Notes under the pieces: model-generated
The model's database searches: none
Told to the model about the DNA's origin: nothing
The model's input: the letters and a program-made list of their open reading frames with translations, nothing else
Program-made: the position numbers and the translations under genes
Shown here: piece after piece, positions 33,979 to 42,554 of the stretch
How positions within the stretch are numbered: position 1 is the first letter of the stretch
Layout of the letters: each line of letters begins with the position of its first letter
Assembly: GCA_003635265.1 (NCBI GenBank)
Contig: PYIZ01000010.1
Span: 23,087-87,086, forward strand
DNA: 64,000 nucleotides
From: Candidatus Poribacteria bacterium
GTDB taxonomy: Bacteria > Poribacteria > WGA-4E > PCPOR2b
Direction: 5' to 3'

Positions 33979-35010
33979 TTATGATTCTGGCTGGAGACAA
34001 ACCTTGCCAAAATTTTCTCGCGCTTCAATAATTCGATGTGCCTCTGCTGCTGCTTCTAGCGGTAATACTTGCGCGATAATCGGTGTCAGCTTTCCCTGCT
34101 CCGCAAGCCGGATAATGGTCTGAAGTTCAGATGTCGTCCCTAGCGCGGATCCCATCAGTGTCAACTGCTTCTGGTACATCTTCCGGATGTTAATCTCACC
34201 AATATTTCCTGTCGTGACGCCGCACGAAACAAGCCGTCCCTTTTTTGCGAGACTTGTCACGCTTTGATCCCATGTCGCTGCCCCAACATGCTCAAATACC
34301 ACATCCACCCCTCGTCCGTCCGTCGCATCAAGAACGGCATCGCTAAAATCGGTTTGCGTGTAGTTGATTGTAAAATCAGCCCCCATCTGCCGGGCACGTT
34401 CAAGTTTCTCATCGGTACTTGCCGTAGCAAAGACGCGTGCACCGCACAGTTTCGCGATTTGTAAGCCGGCGCTCCCAACACCGCTACCCGCGGATAAGAC
34501 CAGCACATCATCGCCGGGCTGAACTTGCGCCCGCTCTACGAGCATGTGCCATGCCGTGAGGTAAGCGATAGGAATAGCGGAGGCATCAACATATGAAAGA
34601 TTGGGGGAAATCTGAATGGCGTTTTTGGCGGGTGCCTTGACGTATTCTGCATAACCGCCGTTGGTCTGAAAGCCCAAAAGCTCCTGAAAGTCACACATAT
34701 TTTCGTCGCCGTTGAGGCAATCTGAGCACTGTTCACAGGGGATGCAGGGGGCGAGTACCACCCGATCGCCAACAGCGACATTGTGGACTTCCGGTCCAAC
34801 CTCGACTACATCCCCAGATATGTCCGAGCCGAGAATATGCGGAAACGGCTGCACTTCTGGGCGATCCCGTCGGGCGCGGATATCAAGGTGATTTACTGCA
34901 CACGCCTTGACATTGACTAATACTTCCGAGGGGCTGATCGCCGGGGTGAGAACTTCTTCATAGCGGAGTTTATCGATTCCGCCTTGTTCGTAGAAAATAA
35001 TTGCTTTCAT
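33979..35010 (-). CDS. Zinc-binding alcohol dehydrogenase (MDR family)
   Basis: A 343-residue medium-chain dehydrogenase. It begins MKAIIFYEQGGIDKLRYEEV. The structural zinc lobe has four Cys in CIPCEQCSDCLNGDENMC. The nucleotide fold has LSAGSGVGSAGLQIAKLCGARV, and the middle ACAVNHLDIRARR and GSDISGDVVEVG are subfamily marks. The substrate is probably an alcohol or a quinone-like compound. The ATG at 35010 is chosen by alignment with a weak AAAGAAA site; a nine-codon longer start exists. It lies between the restriction endonuclease (14 bases upstream) and the SDR (19 bases downstream). Confidence 0.9.
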   Translation of the reverse strand: MKAIIFYEQGGIDKLRYEEVLTPAISPSEVLVNVKACAVNHLDIRARRDRPEVQPFPHILGSDISGDVVEVGPEVHNVAVGDRVVLAPCIPCEQCSDCLNGDENMCDFQELLGFQTNGGYAEYVKAPAKNAIQISPNLSYVDASAIPIAYLTAWHMLVERAQVQPGDDVLVLSAGSGVGSAGLQIAKLCGARVFATASTDEKLERARQMGADFTINYTQTDFSDAVLDATDGRGVDVVFEHVGAATWDQSVTSLAKKGRLVSCGVTTGNIGEINIRKMYQKQLTLMGSALGTTSELQTIIRLAEQGKLTPIIAQVLPLEAAAEAHRIIEARENFGKVCLQPES

Positions 35011-35024
35011 GGAATTTCTTTGTT

Positions 35025-35936
35025 TTAACAATCCCAAATATCGTGAAGGATAAACGTGTCGAAGGTTTTTATCCTCTCATGAAATCTTGAATCCTTTGAG
35101 ATGATGGGTGGATCTAGGTAGTAAAGGGGTAAATCACCAAAAACGTAGCAGAATACCAAATAGTGGTCAGGAACAAATGTGGAACGAATATTTTTTGTCC
35201 CACTTCTCTGGACATCATTGTGGTATAAAGCAATATAGTTGATTTTCTCTGAGTCCAGAATTCTCTTTAGAGCAAAACGATCAACGAAAATAAGCTTCAT
35301 TCTATCCTTGCTTGATGTCTTAACGGATAAAATCGTATCCCTGTCATCAAAAACAGATCTTGACGATCGGATTTTTTCACTGGCGTTCATAATCACGTCT
35401 GGAAGAACACGATAATATCTATCTATAGCGGGGATTTTTATTTTGAGAGCAAAATCAGCATTGGCAATTCCAAGCTGATTAAGAAGCACTTTAACGAAAT
35501 CTTCAAAACGTTGTCCAAAATTCTTCCTAGATGCTTGAGTATTTATTGATGTATCCAGAATACAACCTATTGCCTGAAGGGTCGTGTAGATACTCTTGAC
35601 AATAAGTCCTTTTTCGATGAACTGTTGCAGTTCTCCGTTTAGAGAATCCAGATTTCCTCTTATATTTCGCAACTGTTCGGTTAGACGGATAAAATTTGCG
35701 CGGTGAAAATCCAGTTCATAAGCATCAGTCACAAAGAGATTCTGATTGACTGGTCGTAGATGGGCACCACTCTCCGGCACAATCGGGAGCATATAATTTT
35801 GGTACTGACTGCTACTGACAGGGGCAAAGTCTATATCTCCGAGTAATTCGAGACAATCCCGACCAAGATTGAAGAATTCTTCCAACGAGTCGATCTCTTG
35901 AGAAGCCCGATATATCAGCTCATCAGTTTGTTTCAT
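35025..35936 (-). CDS. Putative type II restriction endonuclease
   Basis: A 303-residue protein of no precise family match, placed as a restriction enzyme by context: it overlaps the DNA methyltransferase upstream by 14 bases. A nuclease-like motif is visible: LPDVIMNASEKIRSSRS then DTILSVKTSSKDRMKL, i.e. PD-Xn-(S)VK resembling PD-(D/E)XK variants and the VKTT.RDRW sequences of several restriction enzymes. The C-terminus is a mixed fold ending IKTFDTFILHDIWDC. The ATG at 35936 is used because GGAG lies seven bases before it; TTG 35939 is possible. Composition is AT-richer than the neighbours. It lies in a metabolic run, so it probably arrived by transfer. Confidence 0.65.
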   Translation of the reverse strand: MKQTDELIYRASQEIDSLEEFFNLGRDCLELLGDIDFAPVSSSQYQNYMLPIVPESGAHLRPVNQNLFVTDAYELDFHRANFIRLTEQLRNIRGNLDSLNGELQQFIEKGLIVKSIYTTLQAIGCILDTSINTQASRKNFGQRFEDFVKVLLNQLGIANADFALKIKIPAIDRYYRVLPDVIMNASEKIRSSRSVFDDRDTILSVKTSSKDRMKLIFVDRFALKRILDSEKINYIALYHNDVQRSGTKNIRSTFVPDHYLVFCYVFGDLPLYYLDPPIISKDSRFHERIKTFDTFILHDIWDC

Positions 35937-36840
35937 CAATCAACTCCAATTGCGTAGAGTCTTCATCAATATCTTGACCCAAACGCAGTTTCTCGCGACG
36001 TTGTATAATTTTTTGTTCACTTCCCTTAATTCTTTCCGAAGAAAAATCTTGGGGATTTTCGAGTCGTTCTTTGATAATCTGGCAGTGTTCTTGGTCAAGT
36101 TCGCACCCGAGCCATCTTCTGTTATATCGCTCACAAACAATATAGGTTGTCCCTGACCCTCCAAAGGGATCAATCACGTAATCCCCTTCATTACTAGATG
36201 CTAACACGAATTTTCTAACTAGCTCTACCGGTTTTTGAGTTGGGTGTACTGTCTTTTCTTTGGTTGAGTTACATAAGGTGGGCATTTCAATAACGTCTCT
36301 CGGTTTCGCTCCAAGTGGATGAGGTTTCCACGTATATTCCTTGCCACGTCCATACTGCGATGTAGCCGCTTGTGGATGCTCCGGATACTTCAAGGTGTGG
36401 TTATTGTATGGGATACGAATGGCATCTATATTAAGGGTGAAATTTTTACTTTTGCGAAAATGCAAAATGCTTTCGTGTGAACGTCCCCAATCTTTACCAA
36501 GGTTAGCCTTGTTGCGATAATACCAAACTAACCATTTACATCCTACAAAAAGGGGTGAAGCAGCTACTTTGATATGCGCGAGAATCTCTGGAAAACCCAT
36601 TATATACATTGTTCCAGTGCTAGAGAGAATGCGATGTGCCTCGGAAATCCACTCCATGCACCAATCCACATATCGTTGCTGCGATTCAAATGTGTCCCAC
36701 TCTGCTTTCTTAATATTATATGGCGGATCGACAAAAAATAAGTTCGCTGATCCAGAGGGTAAGCTCCTCAGCCAAGGGATACAATCCCCCTGATAGAGTT
36801 TTCCAAGTTGAGTTTCAATTAGACAGGTGAAATCCGGCAT
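35923..36840 (-). CDS. DNA methyltransferase, DPPY type (beta class)
   Basis: A 305-residue site-specific DNA methyltransferase. Catalytic motif IV DPPY lies in LFFVDPPYNIKKAEWD, well before the AdoMet motif I in VIDPFGGSGTTYIVCER, which is the order of the beta class. TVHPTQKPVELV is the motif X-like segment preceding motif I. DPPY suggests N6-adenine or N4-cytosine methylation, adenine being more likely. The target is not readable. The ATG at 36840 is chosen with AAAGGA nine bases before it; the frame is open to 36894 but that overlaps the PhyH gene. It forms a restriction-modification pair with the next gene, overlapping by 14 bases. Confidence 0.9.
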   Translation of the reverse strand: MPDFTCLIETQLGKLYQGDCIPWLRSLPSGSANLFFVDPPYNIKKAEWDTFESQQRYVDWCMEWISEAHRILSSTGTMYIMGFPEILAHIKVAASPLFVGCKWLVWYYRNKANLGKDWGRSHESILHFRKSKNFTLNIDAIRIPYNNHTLKYPEHPQAATSQYGRGKEYTWKPHPLGAKPRDVIEMPTLCNSTKEKTVHPTQKPVELVRKFVLASSNEGDYVIDPFGGSGTTYIVCERYNRRWLGCELDQEHCQIIKERLENPQDFSSERIKGSEQKIIQRREKLRLGQDIDEDSTQLELIDETN

Positions 36841-36871
36841 GATAGCCATTCCTTTATTTTTTTTATTCTCA

Positions 36872-37687
36872 TTAACCGTACGCCCCATGCTCAAGGAATC
36901 CTAGCAATCGCTTTAATCTCGGATTGGCGTCTTTGTAGATACGCTCCGGCATGTTGTAGTTCATGAACGGGTAATATTTGTGCCCAATCATACGGCGGGC
37001 GTAGGTAATCTGCGTAATATAGCGCGTTCGGTCGCTGCGGTTAAGCCCTCCATGATGCCATACCTGATTGTTGAACATCACGACACTTCCAGCTTTCCCT
37101 AGGTTGTACTGAATCTTGCTCTCCCATTCCGTTCCTTCAATTTCGGGGGGCGGACCCGTTCCGAATAGATGCGAGCCGGGAATAACCTCCGTACCACCGT
37201 ATTTAGGCTCGGTGACATCCGTCAGATAGTAGTTTGCAGTAAAAAACATAACCGACAAACGAATATTCTTCGGTGGTTCACCATCGGTAACGGTGAAATG
37301 GGGTGCATCATCCTGATGCCATCGGGTTATGCCACCGCCCGGGAAACTCTGGAACGAGTTGTTGTGGATGACGTGGCAATTTGGGGCGATAAGGGCTTCG
37401 GCAAAGCTGACGATGGGTTCCAAATCGAATAGTTTGAGATTGGTTTCGCTGGTTTCGAACATCCGGTGTGCAAGTGCGGTGCGTTCATTTACACCATTGA
37501 AACCGTTGGGGTTTTCTTTTAGCGCCCAATCCAGATCCTCCCGCATTTGAGCACACCAATCTGCTGGTAGGACATTCTGCAAAAACAGAAAACCATCTTG
37601 ATGGAATTGATCCACCCATTCCTGAATCTGCTCTTCACTCACAACTTGGTTGGCTAAGTAGTTTCCATCTCCTGAAGTTTGGCTCAT
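36872..37687 (-). CDS. Phytanoyl-CoA dioxygenase family protein
   Basis: A 271-residue Fe(II)/2-oxoglutarate-dependent oxygenase. Iron ligands: His and Asp in ITRWHQDDAPHF and the distal His in NNQVWHHGG. The 2-oxoglutarate-binding Arg follows in SDRTRYITQITYAR. It hydroxylates small hydrophobic or CoA-bound substrates. PhyH-like genes are unusually many in Poribacteria genomes, which supports the host-lineage guess. AAGGAG precedes the ATG. It stands just upstream of the restriction-modification pair, with 31 bases between. The substrate is unknown. Confidence 0.9.
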   Translation of the reverse strand: MSQTSGDGNYLANQVVSEEQIQEWVDQFHQDGFLFLQNVLPADWCAQMREDLDWALKENPNGFNGVNERTALAHRMFETSETNLKLFDLEPIVSFAEALIAPNCHVIHNNSFQSFPGGGITRWHQDDAPHFTVTDGEPPKNIRLSVMFFTANYYLTDVTEPKYGGTEVIPGSHLFGTGPPPEIEGTEWESKIQYNLGKAGSVVMFNNQVWHHGGLNRSDRTRYITQITYARRMIGHKYYPFMNYNMPERIYKDANPRLKRLLGFLEHGAYG

Positions 37688-37830
37688 GACCGATCTCCTT
37701 TTGAAATGCGGAATATAGCGTGTGAACCGCTATGGTATACCGACACTATACGTTTGTCAATATCAAATTCCTCAGTGGAGATAGACGCTGCGGGTGTGGA
37801 TTTATGTACGCTTAGACACGCGAGCTTCCA

Positions 37831-38991
37831 CTACAACTGAACCGAGATGATTTCACTATCTTGTAACGGTTTCGGCAGATCGTCTGGAAAGCTCTGAATC
37901 TCACGAAAATCGGGCACGGGCAGCGGAACCCCGCCTTGATTGATTGATGCCTCCGAAACCAACCCCGGCACCGTCATATCGAGGGATTCATAAACATCAA
38001 TTGGAGGTTTCACGTCGTTGATAATCGAGTCAGTAAACTCTCGAATCTCGAAATAGTCCCCACCTCCATGTCCAGCATGTAAAGCCTCTTCCGGCGGATT
38101 GCGCCACATCTCTGGCATGAACTCCTCCTCGAAATCCCACAGCGAACGCCACTCCATTTTCTCATCATAGTCCGCCAGCCAGATCTTCGGGGCATCGCCA
38201 AAACCACGTGGTGCCTCATAACAACCCTGCGTCCCTTGCAGGCTATAGTAGGTGAGGTTGTGTGGACGGTTGGACAACATATCAACCCGGATTTCAATCA
38301 ACCCACCTTTTGTCGTTTTGCACATCATTGTCGTGCTATCTTCGTTTTCGTAATGTGCGCCGCGTGGATCGCGGTAATGGTGTCCTGTGCCAAAGCAGGC
38401 GACAGTGCGGACACGCTCGTCGAACCATTGCAATACGGGACCCAGGCTATGCGTGGGATAGGTTGATCCGTTACGTCCAGTCTGCCATTTGCGCCGCCAC
38501 TTTGTTCTTTCGTTACCTGCCTTTAATTCATGGATATACGCGCCTTCACCGAAGTAAATTTCGCCAAACAGGCCACGCCGAGCGAGTTCTCGCACCAATA
38601 CATTCGGTTTCATGTAGGTGTAGTTTTCCGCCATCATGTATTTTTTCCCACTCTGTTTGACGGCGTTGACGAGGTGCCAACACTGTTCGAGATCTGTTGC
38701 AGCGGGGACTTCAGAGAGAACATGCTTGCCTTCCGATAGTGCGATGACGGCTTGGGGAACATGCAAAGGCATCGGTGTAGAAACCAGAATCACATCGAGG
38801 TCTGATTTTGCCATCTTTTCAAAATCTGTGTATCGTTCCTCGATCCCATGCTGATCGCCCACCTGATTTAAGATTTCGGTGTTAATATCACAAATGGCAA
38901 CGAGGGCAGTTTCATTCACAGTCTGGAATGCCCGTATAAATCCTGAGCCACGTGGGGCCCCTACCAAGCCGACTTTCAGTTCGTTTGTCAT
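37831..38991 (-). CDS. Gfo/Idh/MocA family oxidoreductase, EVP variant
   Basis: A 386-residue NAD(P)-binding dehydrogenase, 50 residues longer than average. The Rossmann motif is VGLVGAPRGSGF, a GxGxxG variant with APR in the middle. The EKP signature is replaced by SEVPAATD, so the conserved Lys is missing. EVP subfamilies exist and the catalytic step may differ. The C-terminal domain has RNGSTYPTHSLGPVLQWF and a Trp-rich end. AAAGGT precedes the ATG. It begins a minus-strand unit read toward the PhyH gene. Substrate unknown. Confidence 0.88.
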   Translation of the reverse strand: MTNELKVGLVGAPRGSGFIRAFQTVNETALVAICDINTEILNQVGDQHGIEERYTDFEKMAKSDLDVILVSTPMPLHVPQAVIALSEGKHVLSEVPAATDLEQCWHLVNAVKQSGKKYMMAENYTYMKPNVLVRELARRGLFGEIYFGEGAYIHELKAGNERTKWRRKWQTGRNGSTYPTHSLGPVLQWFDERVRTVACFGTGHHYRDPRGAHYENEDSTTMMCKTTKGGLIEIRVDMLSNRPHNLTYYSLQGTQGCYEAPRGFGDAPKIWLADYDEKMEWRSLWDFEEEFMPEMWRNPPEEALHAGHGGGDYFEIREFTDSIINDVKPPIDVYESLDMTVPGLVSEASINQGGVPLPVPDFREIQSFPDDLPKPLQDSEIISVQL

Positions 38992-39050
38992 AGACTTACC
39001 TTTCTTGCATGTAGTTGGTCAATGCCTTTCTGAGGCTTGTGAACTGTCGC

Positions 39051-39530
39051 TCATTCGTCTGACTCATGCTCCTCTTGCTCATATACCAGTGGCTTTCCAA
39101 CGATTTGGGCTAATTCCCTGGCCTGCGCCTCGATCTGATTTAGCTGATAGGCATGGGTGATGGAAAGCTGTGAACCATCAACGAGAAAAAGGTAAAGATG
39201 CAGGATTTTGAGGAATTTCCCACGAGTCCTAATCCTCACGGACCGAACCCCAGAAAATGGCACCGGGTGCTCGTTGGGAAAAAGGAATAGAATACGCCGT
39301 TGCCACAGAATATCACGGAGTGGAAGCCGGATAGTAATCCGCCGGGTATACGTTAAGACATGTAGACCCATGAGTAAGCACGGGACAGCAATCCATATCC
39401 GGTCATCCATCTTGAACTCATACATAAGCAATCCAGCCACTCCAAACCATATCAGACTAGAAAGTCGGGAGGCAAGGCTGCGTTTCAGAATAATTGTGTC
39501 CGGATTGGGTTGCTTGAGAGTAAGAGCCAT
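39051..39530 (-). CDS. Two-helix membrane protein, unknown function
   Basis: A 159-residue protein with two close membrane helices at about residues 22-38 and 46-64 (LSSLIWFGVAGLLMYEF and IWIAVPCLLMGLHVLTY). A basic cytosolic domain follows, with a PH-like run VPFSGVRSVRIRTRGKFLKIL and a final acidic tail. The arrangement resembles small bacterial PH-domain membrane proteins (bPH), but the match is loose. No ribosome site is visible before the ATG. It starts nine bases after the stop of a 26-codon tautomerase remnant, so translation may be coupled to that remnant. Confidence 0.65.
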   Translation of the reverse strand: MALTLKQPNPDTIILKRSLASRLSSLIWFGVAGLLMYEFKMDDRIWIAVPCLLMGLHVLTYTRRITIRLPLRDILWQRRILFLFPNEHPVPFSGVRSVRIRTRGKFLKILHLYLFLVDGSQLSITHAYQLNQIEAQARELAQIVGKPLVYEQEEHESDE

Positions 39531-39539
39531 GGGTAAAAC

Positions 39540-39620
39540 TTACGCTTGAATGACATCGGAGAGTTCTTTTTTGATAGGATCAAGGTTTTCTTTTAATCCG
39601 TAGATTTTAATCTGTGACAT
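39540..39620 (-). pseudogene. Tautomerase (4-OT-like) remnant, 26 codons
   Basis: The minus strand encodes MSQIKIYGLKENLDPIKKEL followed by SDVIQA and a TAA at 39540. This is the start of tautomerase-family proteins of about 130 residues, which continue through a further 100 residues. Here the frame stops after 26. The catalytic residue after the initiator is Ser in place of Pro1, so even the full protein would need checking. AAGGCG lies about eight bases before the ATG. It is followed within nine bases by an unrelated membrane protein gene. Confidence 0.55.
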
Positions 39621-39639
39621 TACATTTCGCCTTGATGAA

Positions 39640-40497
39640 TTAGGCTGTTAGGATTTCTACGCCGGTCTCCGTCACGCGCACAGTATGCTCCCATTGCGCC
39701 GATAGCGACCCATCAACGGTAACGACCGTCCACCCATCGGACAGTGTGGTGCATTCGCAGCGACCGGCATTAATCATCGGCTCAATTGTAAACACCATAT
39801 TCGGCACCATTGGCGGGCCCTCGTTTCTCTTGCCGTAATGGGGAACTTGAGGAGCTTCCCAGAATTCCAAACCTGTACCGTGCCCGCACAATTCACGCAC
39901 GACAGAGTATCCACAACTTTCGGCATGCTGTTGAATTGCATAGCCAATGTCACCAATCGTGTTGCCGGGTTTCACTACATCAATACCGAGGCACATACAC
40001 GTTTTCGTTTCCTCAATTAACCGTAGCGCTTCCTCTGAAGTTTCGCCGATCACGAACATGCGGCTGGTATCACCAAAGTATCCATCCAGAACGGGCGTGA
40101 CATCGACATTGATGATATCCCCGTCTTTCAAGACAGTATCGTCGGGAATCCCGTGACAGATAACATTGTTGATAGAAGTACAGCAGCTTTTGTTGAATCC
40201 CTTCACATCAAGAGTTGCAGGATATCCACCATGGTCACAGGTGAATTCATAGACCCATTGGTCAATATCCTTGGTTGCTACGCCAGCCTCAATTCGCCCT
40301 TCAAGCATGTCCAAAGTTTTTCCCGCCAATTGACCACTTCTACGGATGCCTTCGATCTGTTCCTCAGTCTTAATAATAATCCCCGAAGCCATTCGAGGTT
40401 GAGATGTACCCGATTTTTTATCCTGCTTTAGGTGGCAGTTTTTATATCTTCTGCCACTCCCACACCAGCATGGCTCATTTCGTGATAGTTTTCTCAT
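39640..40497 (-). CDS. map: Methionine aminopeptidase with SEC-C zinc motif
   Basis: A 285-residue type I methionine aminopeptidase. Metal ligands are all seen: Asp in INVDVTPVL, Asp in GDTSRMF, His in ELCGHGTGLEF, Glu in FTIEPMIN and Glu in QWEHTVRV. The N-terminus adds a SEC-C-like zinc motif, CWCGSGRRYKNCH (Cys10, Cys12, Cys21, His22), often fused to MetAP in bacteria to contact ribosomes. It removes the initiator Met from nascent proteins. A weak AAGG precedes the ATG. It lies apart from secY/rpl genes. Confidence 0.95.
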   Translation of the reverse strand: MRKLSRNEPCWCGSGRRYKNCHLKQDKKSGTSQPRMASGIIIKTEEQIEGIRRSGQLAGKTLDMLEGRIEAGVATKDIDQWVYEFTCDHGGYPATLDVKGFNKSCCTSINNVICHGIPDDTVLKDGDIINVDVTPVLDGYFGDTSRMFVIGETSEEALRLIEETKTCMCLGIDVVKPGNTIGDIGYAIQQHAESCGYSVVRELCGHGTGLEFWEAPQVPHYGKRNEGPPMVPNMVFTIEPMINAGRCECTTLSDGWTVVTVDGSLSAQWEHTVRVTETGVEILTA

Positions 40498-40605
40498 TGT
40501 TTCACAGCCTTGCTAAAACCCTGTTTGGAACAGAACGGTTAAATTCACACGCGATGGAAGGTTGTATCGAACACGACACTCTAACAGCCCTCATGAGTCA
40601 TCTAT

Positions 40606-41367
40606 CTACCACGTCTCAAAATCTTTGATACAGGCTACGACCTCACTAGTGATGGCCTTCAATAAGGATTCCCCCTTTTCCGGCGTAGCGTACTGCGGTT
40701 TGCCCATCGCTCCGGTCGGTGCCCGCGTAACTAGCCGCTTGCCGATATTGAGACGTCCGCCGTGCTCACTGTGGTAAAATGGTGAATCTATCATTGGTGG
40801 ACTGGAGGTCACCCGGTCCATCCGCATAATCTCGCCGTGCAGGAACAACATCATAGAGGTTTCATACTCACAGGCATGCGTCAGCTGTGGTGTCTCCATC
40901 CCGTGATGCTCTGGTGCTATCGCTGGTTCAGCTAGCGTCCAGTAAGTGGTGAACGCAATCCACATATTGTCATAAACATCTGATTCGTTAGACAGCTCTG
41001 TGATTGCTTGCGTGCCCGGTACGACGTTGCCACCGTGACCGTTGAGCAAAAACACACGCTTAAATCCTGCCTTGGCAATAGACCTGACCACATTCTTAAT
41101 CATCAACGTATAAATGTCATTGGGAACGCTTACCGTGCCCGGGCGATCTAGATGATGATCCGATGCACCAAGCCATAACGTCGGCAGCAGATAGATCTGT
41201 TCGCTGAGTTGTCCTTCGACCCGCTGTGCCACTGCGGTTACAAGATAGGTATCCGTCAGCAGCGGAGAGTGGTGACCATGCTGCTCCAGCGATCCAAGTG
41301 GCAGCACGACAACTTTATTTTTGTCCGCTTCTTGAATATCAACCCAGCAGTTATTGCCATATTGCAT
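40606..41367 (-). CDS. Creatininase family amidohydrolase
   Basis: A 253-residue metal-dependent amidohydrolase. Ligands: Glu28 and His30 in LGSLEQHGHH, Asp39 in LLTDTYL, His in LLNGHGGN and Glu in THACEYETSMML. The sequence is distinct from the copy at 24259, so the two probably use different amide substrates. GGAGG lies about ten bases before the ATG. It is at the end of a minus-strand run that includes the MBL-cupin protein and the beta-propeller lipoprotein; gaps of 64 and 55 bases separate them. Creatininase paralogs are frequent in sponge-associated genomes. Confidence 0.9.
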   Translation of the reverse strand: MQYGNNCWVDIQEADKNKVVVLPLGSLEQHGHHSPLLTDTYLVTAVAQRVEGQLSEQIYLLPTLWLGASDHHLDRPGTVSVPNDIYTLMIKNVVRSIAKAGFKRVFLLNGHGGNVVPGTQAITELSNESDVYDNMWIAFTTYWTLAEPAIAPEHHGMETPQLTHACEYETSMMLFLHGEIMRMDRVTSSPPMIDSPFYHSEHGGRLNIGKRLVTRAPTGAMGKPQYATPEKGESLLKAITSEVVACIKDFETW

Positions 41368-41431
41368 ATGAATTTATCCTCCAGAATGTAACCCCTGTGC
41401 TACAATTCTTGTTTCAACCTGATGTCGATGC

Positions 41432-42499
41432 TTATTCCTCCACCTCACCGTCCCAGTAGCTAACATTATCATCTTTGCGGAACAACCGTCCAGCAACGTA
41501 AGGAAAAACCTTGTTGGAATCAGGATACTCACTGACACCGTGTGTTTGATTCATCCCCACCGCCAGCACCGTGCACGGTGCATCTCCCGTATTGACTATT
41601 TTGTGGGCACCCGCTTCGCCCGGCGGAAAGGCGATAAAATCTCCCGCTGTGATTGTCATTTCACCACGTGGGGTTTGGAGCGTACACTCACCCTCCATGA
41701 CATAAAACATCTCGTCGCTGAAATGGTGAAAGTGCATCGGGAAACTAGCGTTATTGGGGTGTAAGCGGATGAGCCGATACCCCAACAGTTGCGCTCCGAT
41801 GAGTAGATCGATGTCCTTATCCTCAAAGTCGTAGGGTTCCGGCGCATCTCGTTTCACCCAATCGATTTCATCAATATGGATTCGATTAATGTAGATATCT
41901 GTACGTCGCTGGAGGCATTCAATCAATCGCTGGCGAGCATCTTGAAGAATAGAGTGACCGTCTCCAACTAGGATCACATCAAACTGCAAACTGAGGATTT
42001 TTCGCAGTTCCAACGCCGCTTTCGGTGGATTCTCCAACTTCTCATCGGATAGAAGCGTCAACGAGCCAATCGGTGCTCCTACGACGAGATCGCCCGACAA
42101 CACCGCGCGTTTTTCAGGGAAGTAGAGCGCAATTTCTCCCGGACTCTTTCCGTAACGCAGATGGATTGCCTGCAGCCCCGGCACAATCTCCTCGCCATCA
42201 ATGATTTGACGGTCAGCCCCAACTTCCAGCGCATCTGCATCTGCTTCGTGGATAACAATATCTGCCCCCGTGCGTCTGCGAAAGAACTCCGCTTCCCGCT
42301 CATGGTCACTATTGGTAAGCACGATTAGCGATGCGCTGCCCAACTTATCAAACTGGTTCAGATCCGACTCAATCATCGGTACAGGGTCTATGAGAACATT
42401 GCCTTCAGGACGAACCCATAGATGTCCGTTGAAATCGACTTGACGCATTTCGCTAAAAATTGACCAACTGTAGATATCATTAAAGATGAGTCGCTTCAT
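41432..42499 (-). CDS. MBL-fold / cupin fusion protein
   Basis: A 355-residue two-part protein. The N-terminal half (about 1-200) is metallo-beta-lactamase-like. The HxHxDH motif is reduced to LTNSDHERE, so the first two His are gone but Asp-His remain. AVLSGDLVVG and LVGDGHSIL keep the later ligands. The C-terminal half (about 230-340) is a cupin with PMHFHHFSDEMFYVMEG and GEAGAHKIVNTG, which keep the usual His/Glu/His metal ligands. Neither half has a known substrate in this combination. AAGGAA precedes the ATG. The neighbouring genes point to small-molecule hydrolysis or oxidation. Confidence 0.8.
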   Translation of the reverse strand: MKRLIFNDIYSWSIFSEMRQVDFNGHLWVRPEGNVLIDPVPMIESDLNQFDKLGSASLIVLTNSDHEREAEFFRRRTGADIVIHEADADALEVGADRQIIDGEEIVPGLQAIHLRYGKSPGEIALYFPEKRAVLSGDLVVGAPIGSLTLLSDEKLENPPKAALELRKILSLQFDVILVGDGHSILQDARQRLIECLQRRTDIYINRIHIDEIDWVKRDAPEPYDFEDKDIDLLIGAQLLGYRLIRLHPNNASFPMHFHHFSDEMFYVMEGECTLQTPRGEMTITAGDFIAFPPGEAGAHKIVNTGDAPCTVLAVGMNQTHGVSEYPDSNKVFPYVAGRLFRKDDNVSYWDGEVEE

Positions 42500-42554
42500 T
42501 ACGATTCCTTCCCGTCACCAGAGCTGCTGAATCCTTAGTTCGTCCACAATCTGG

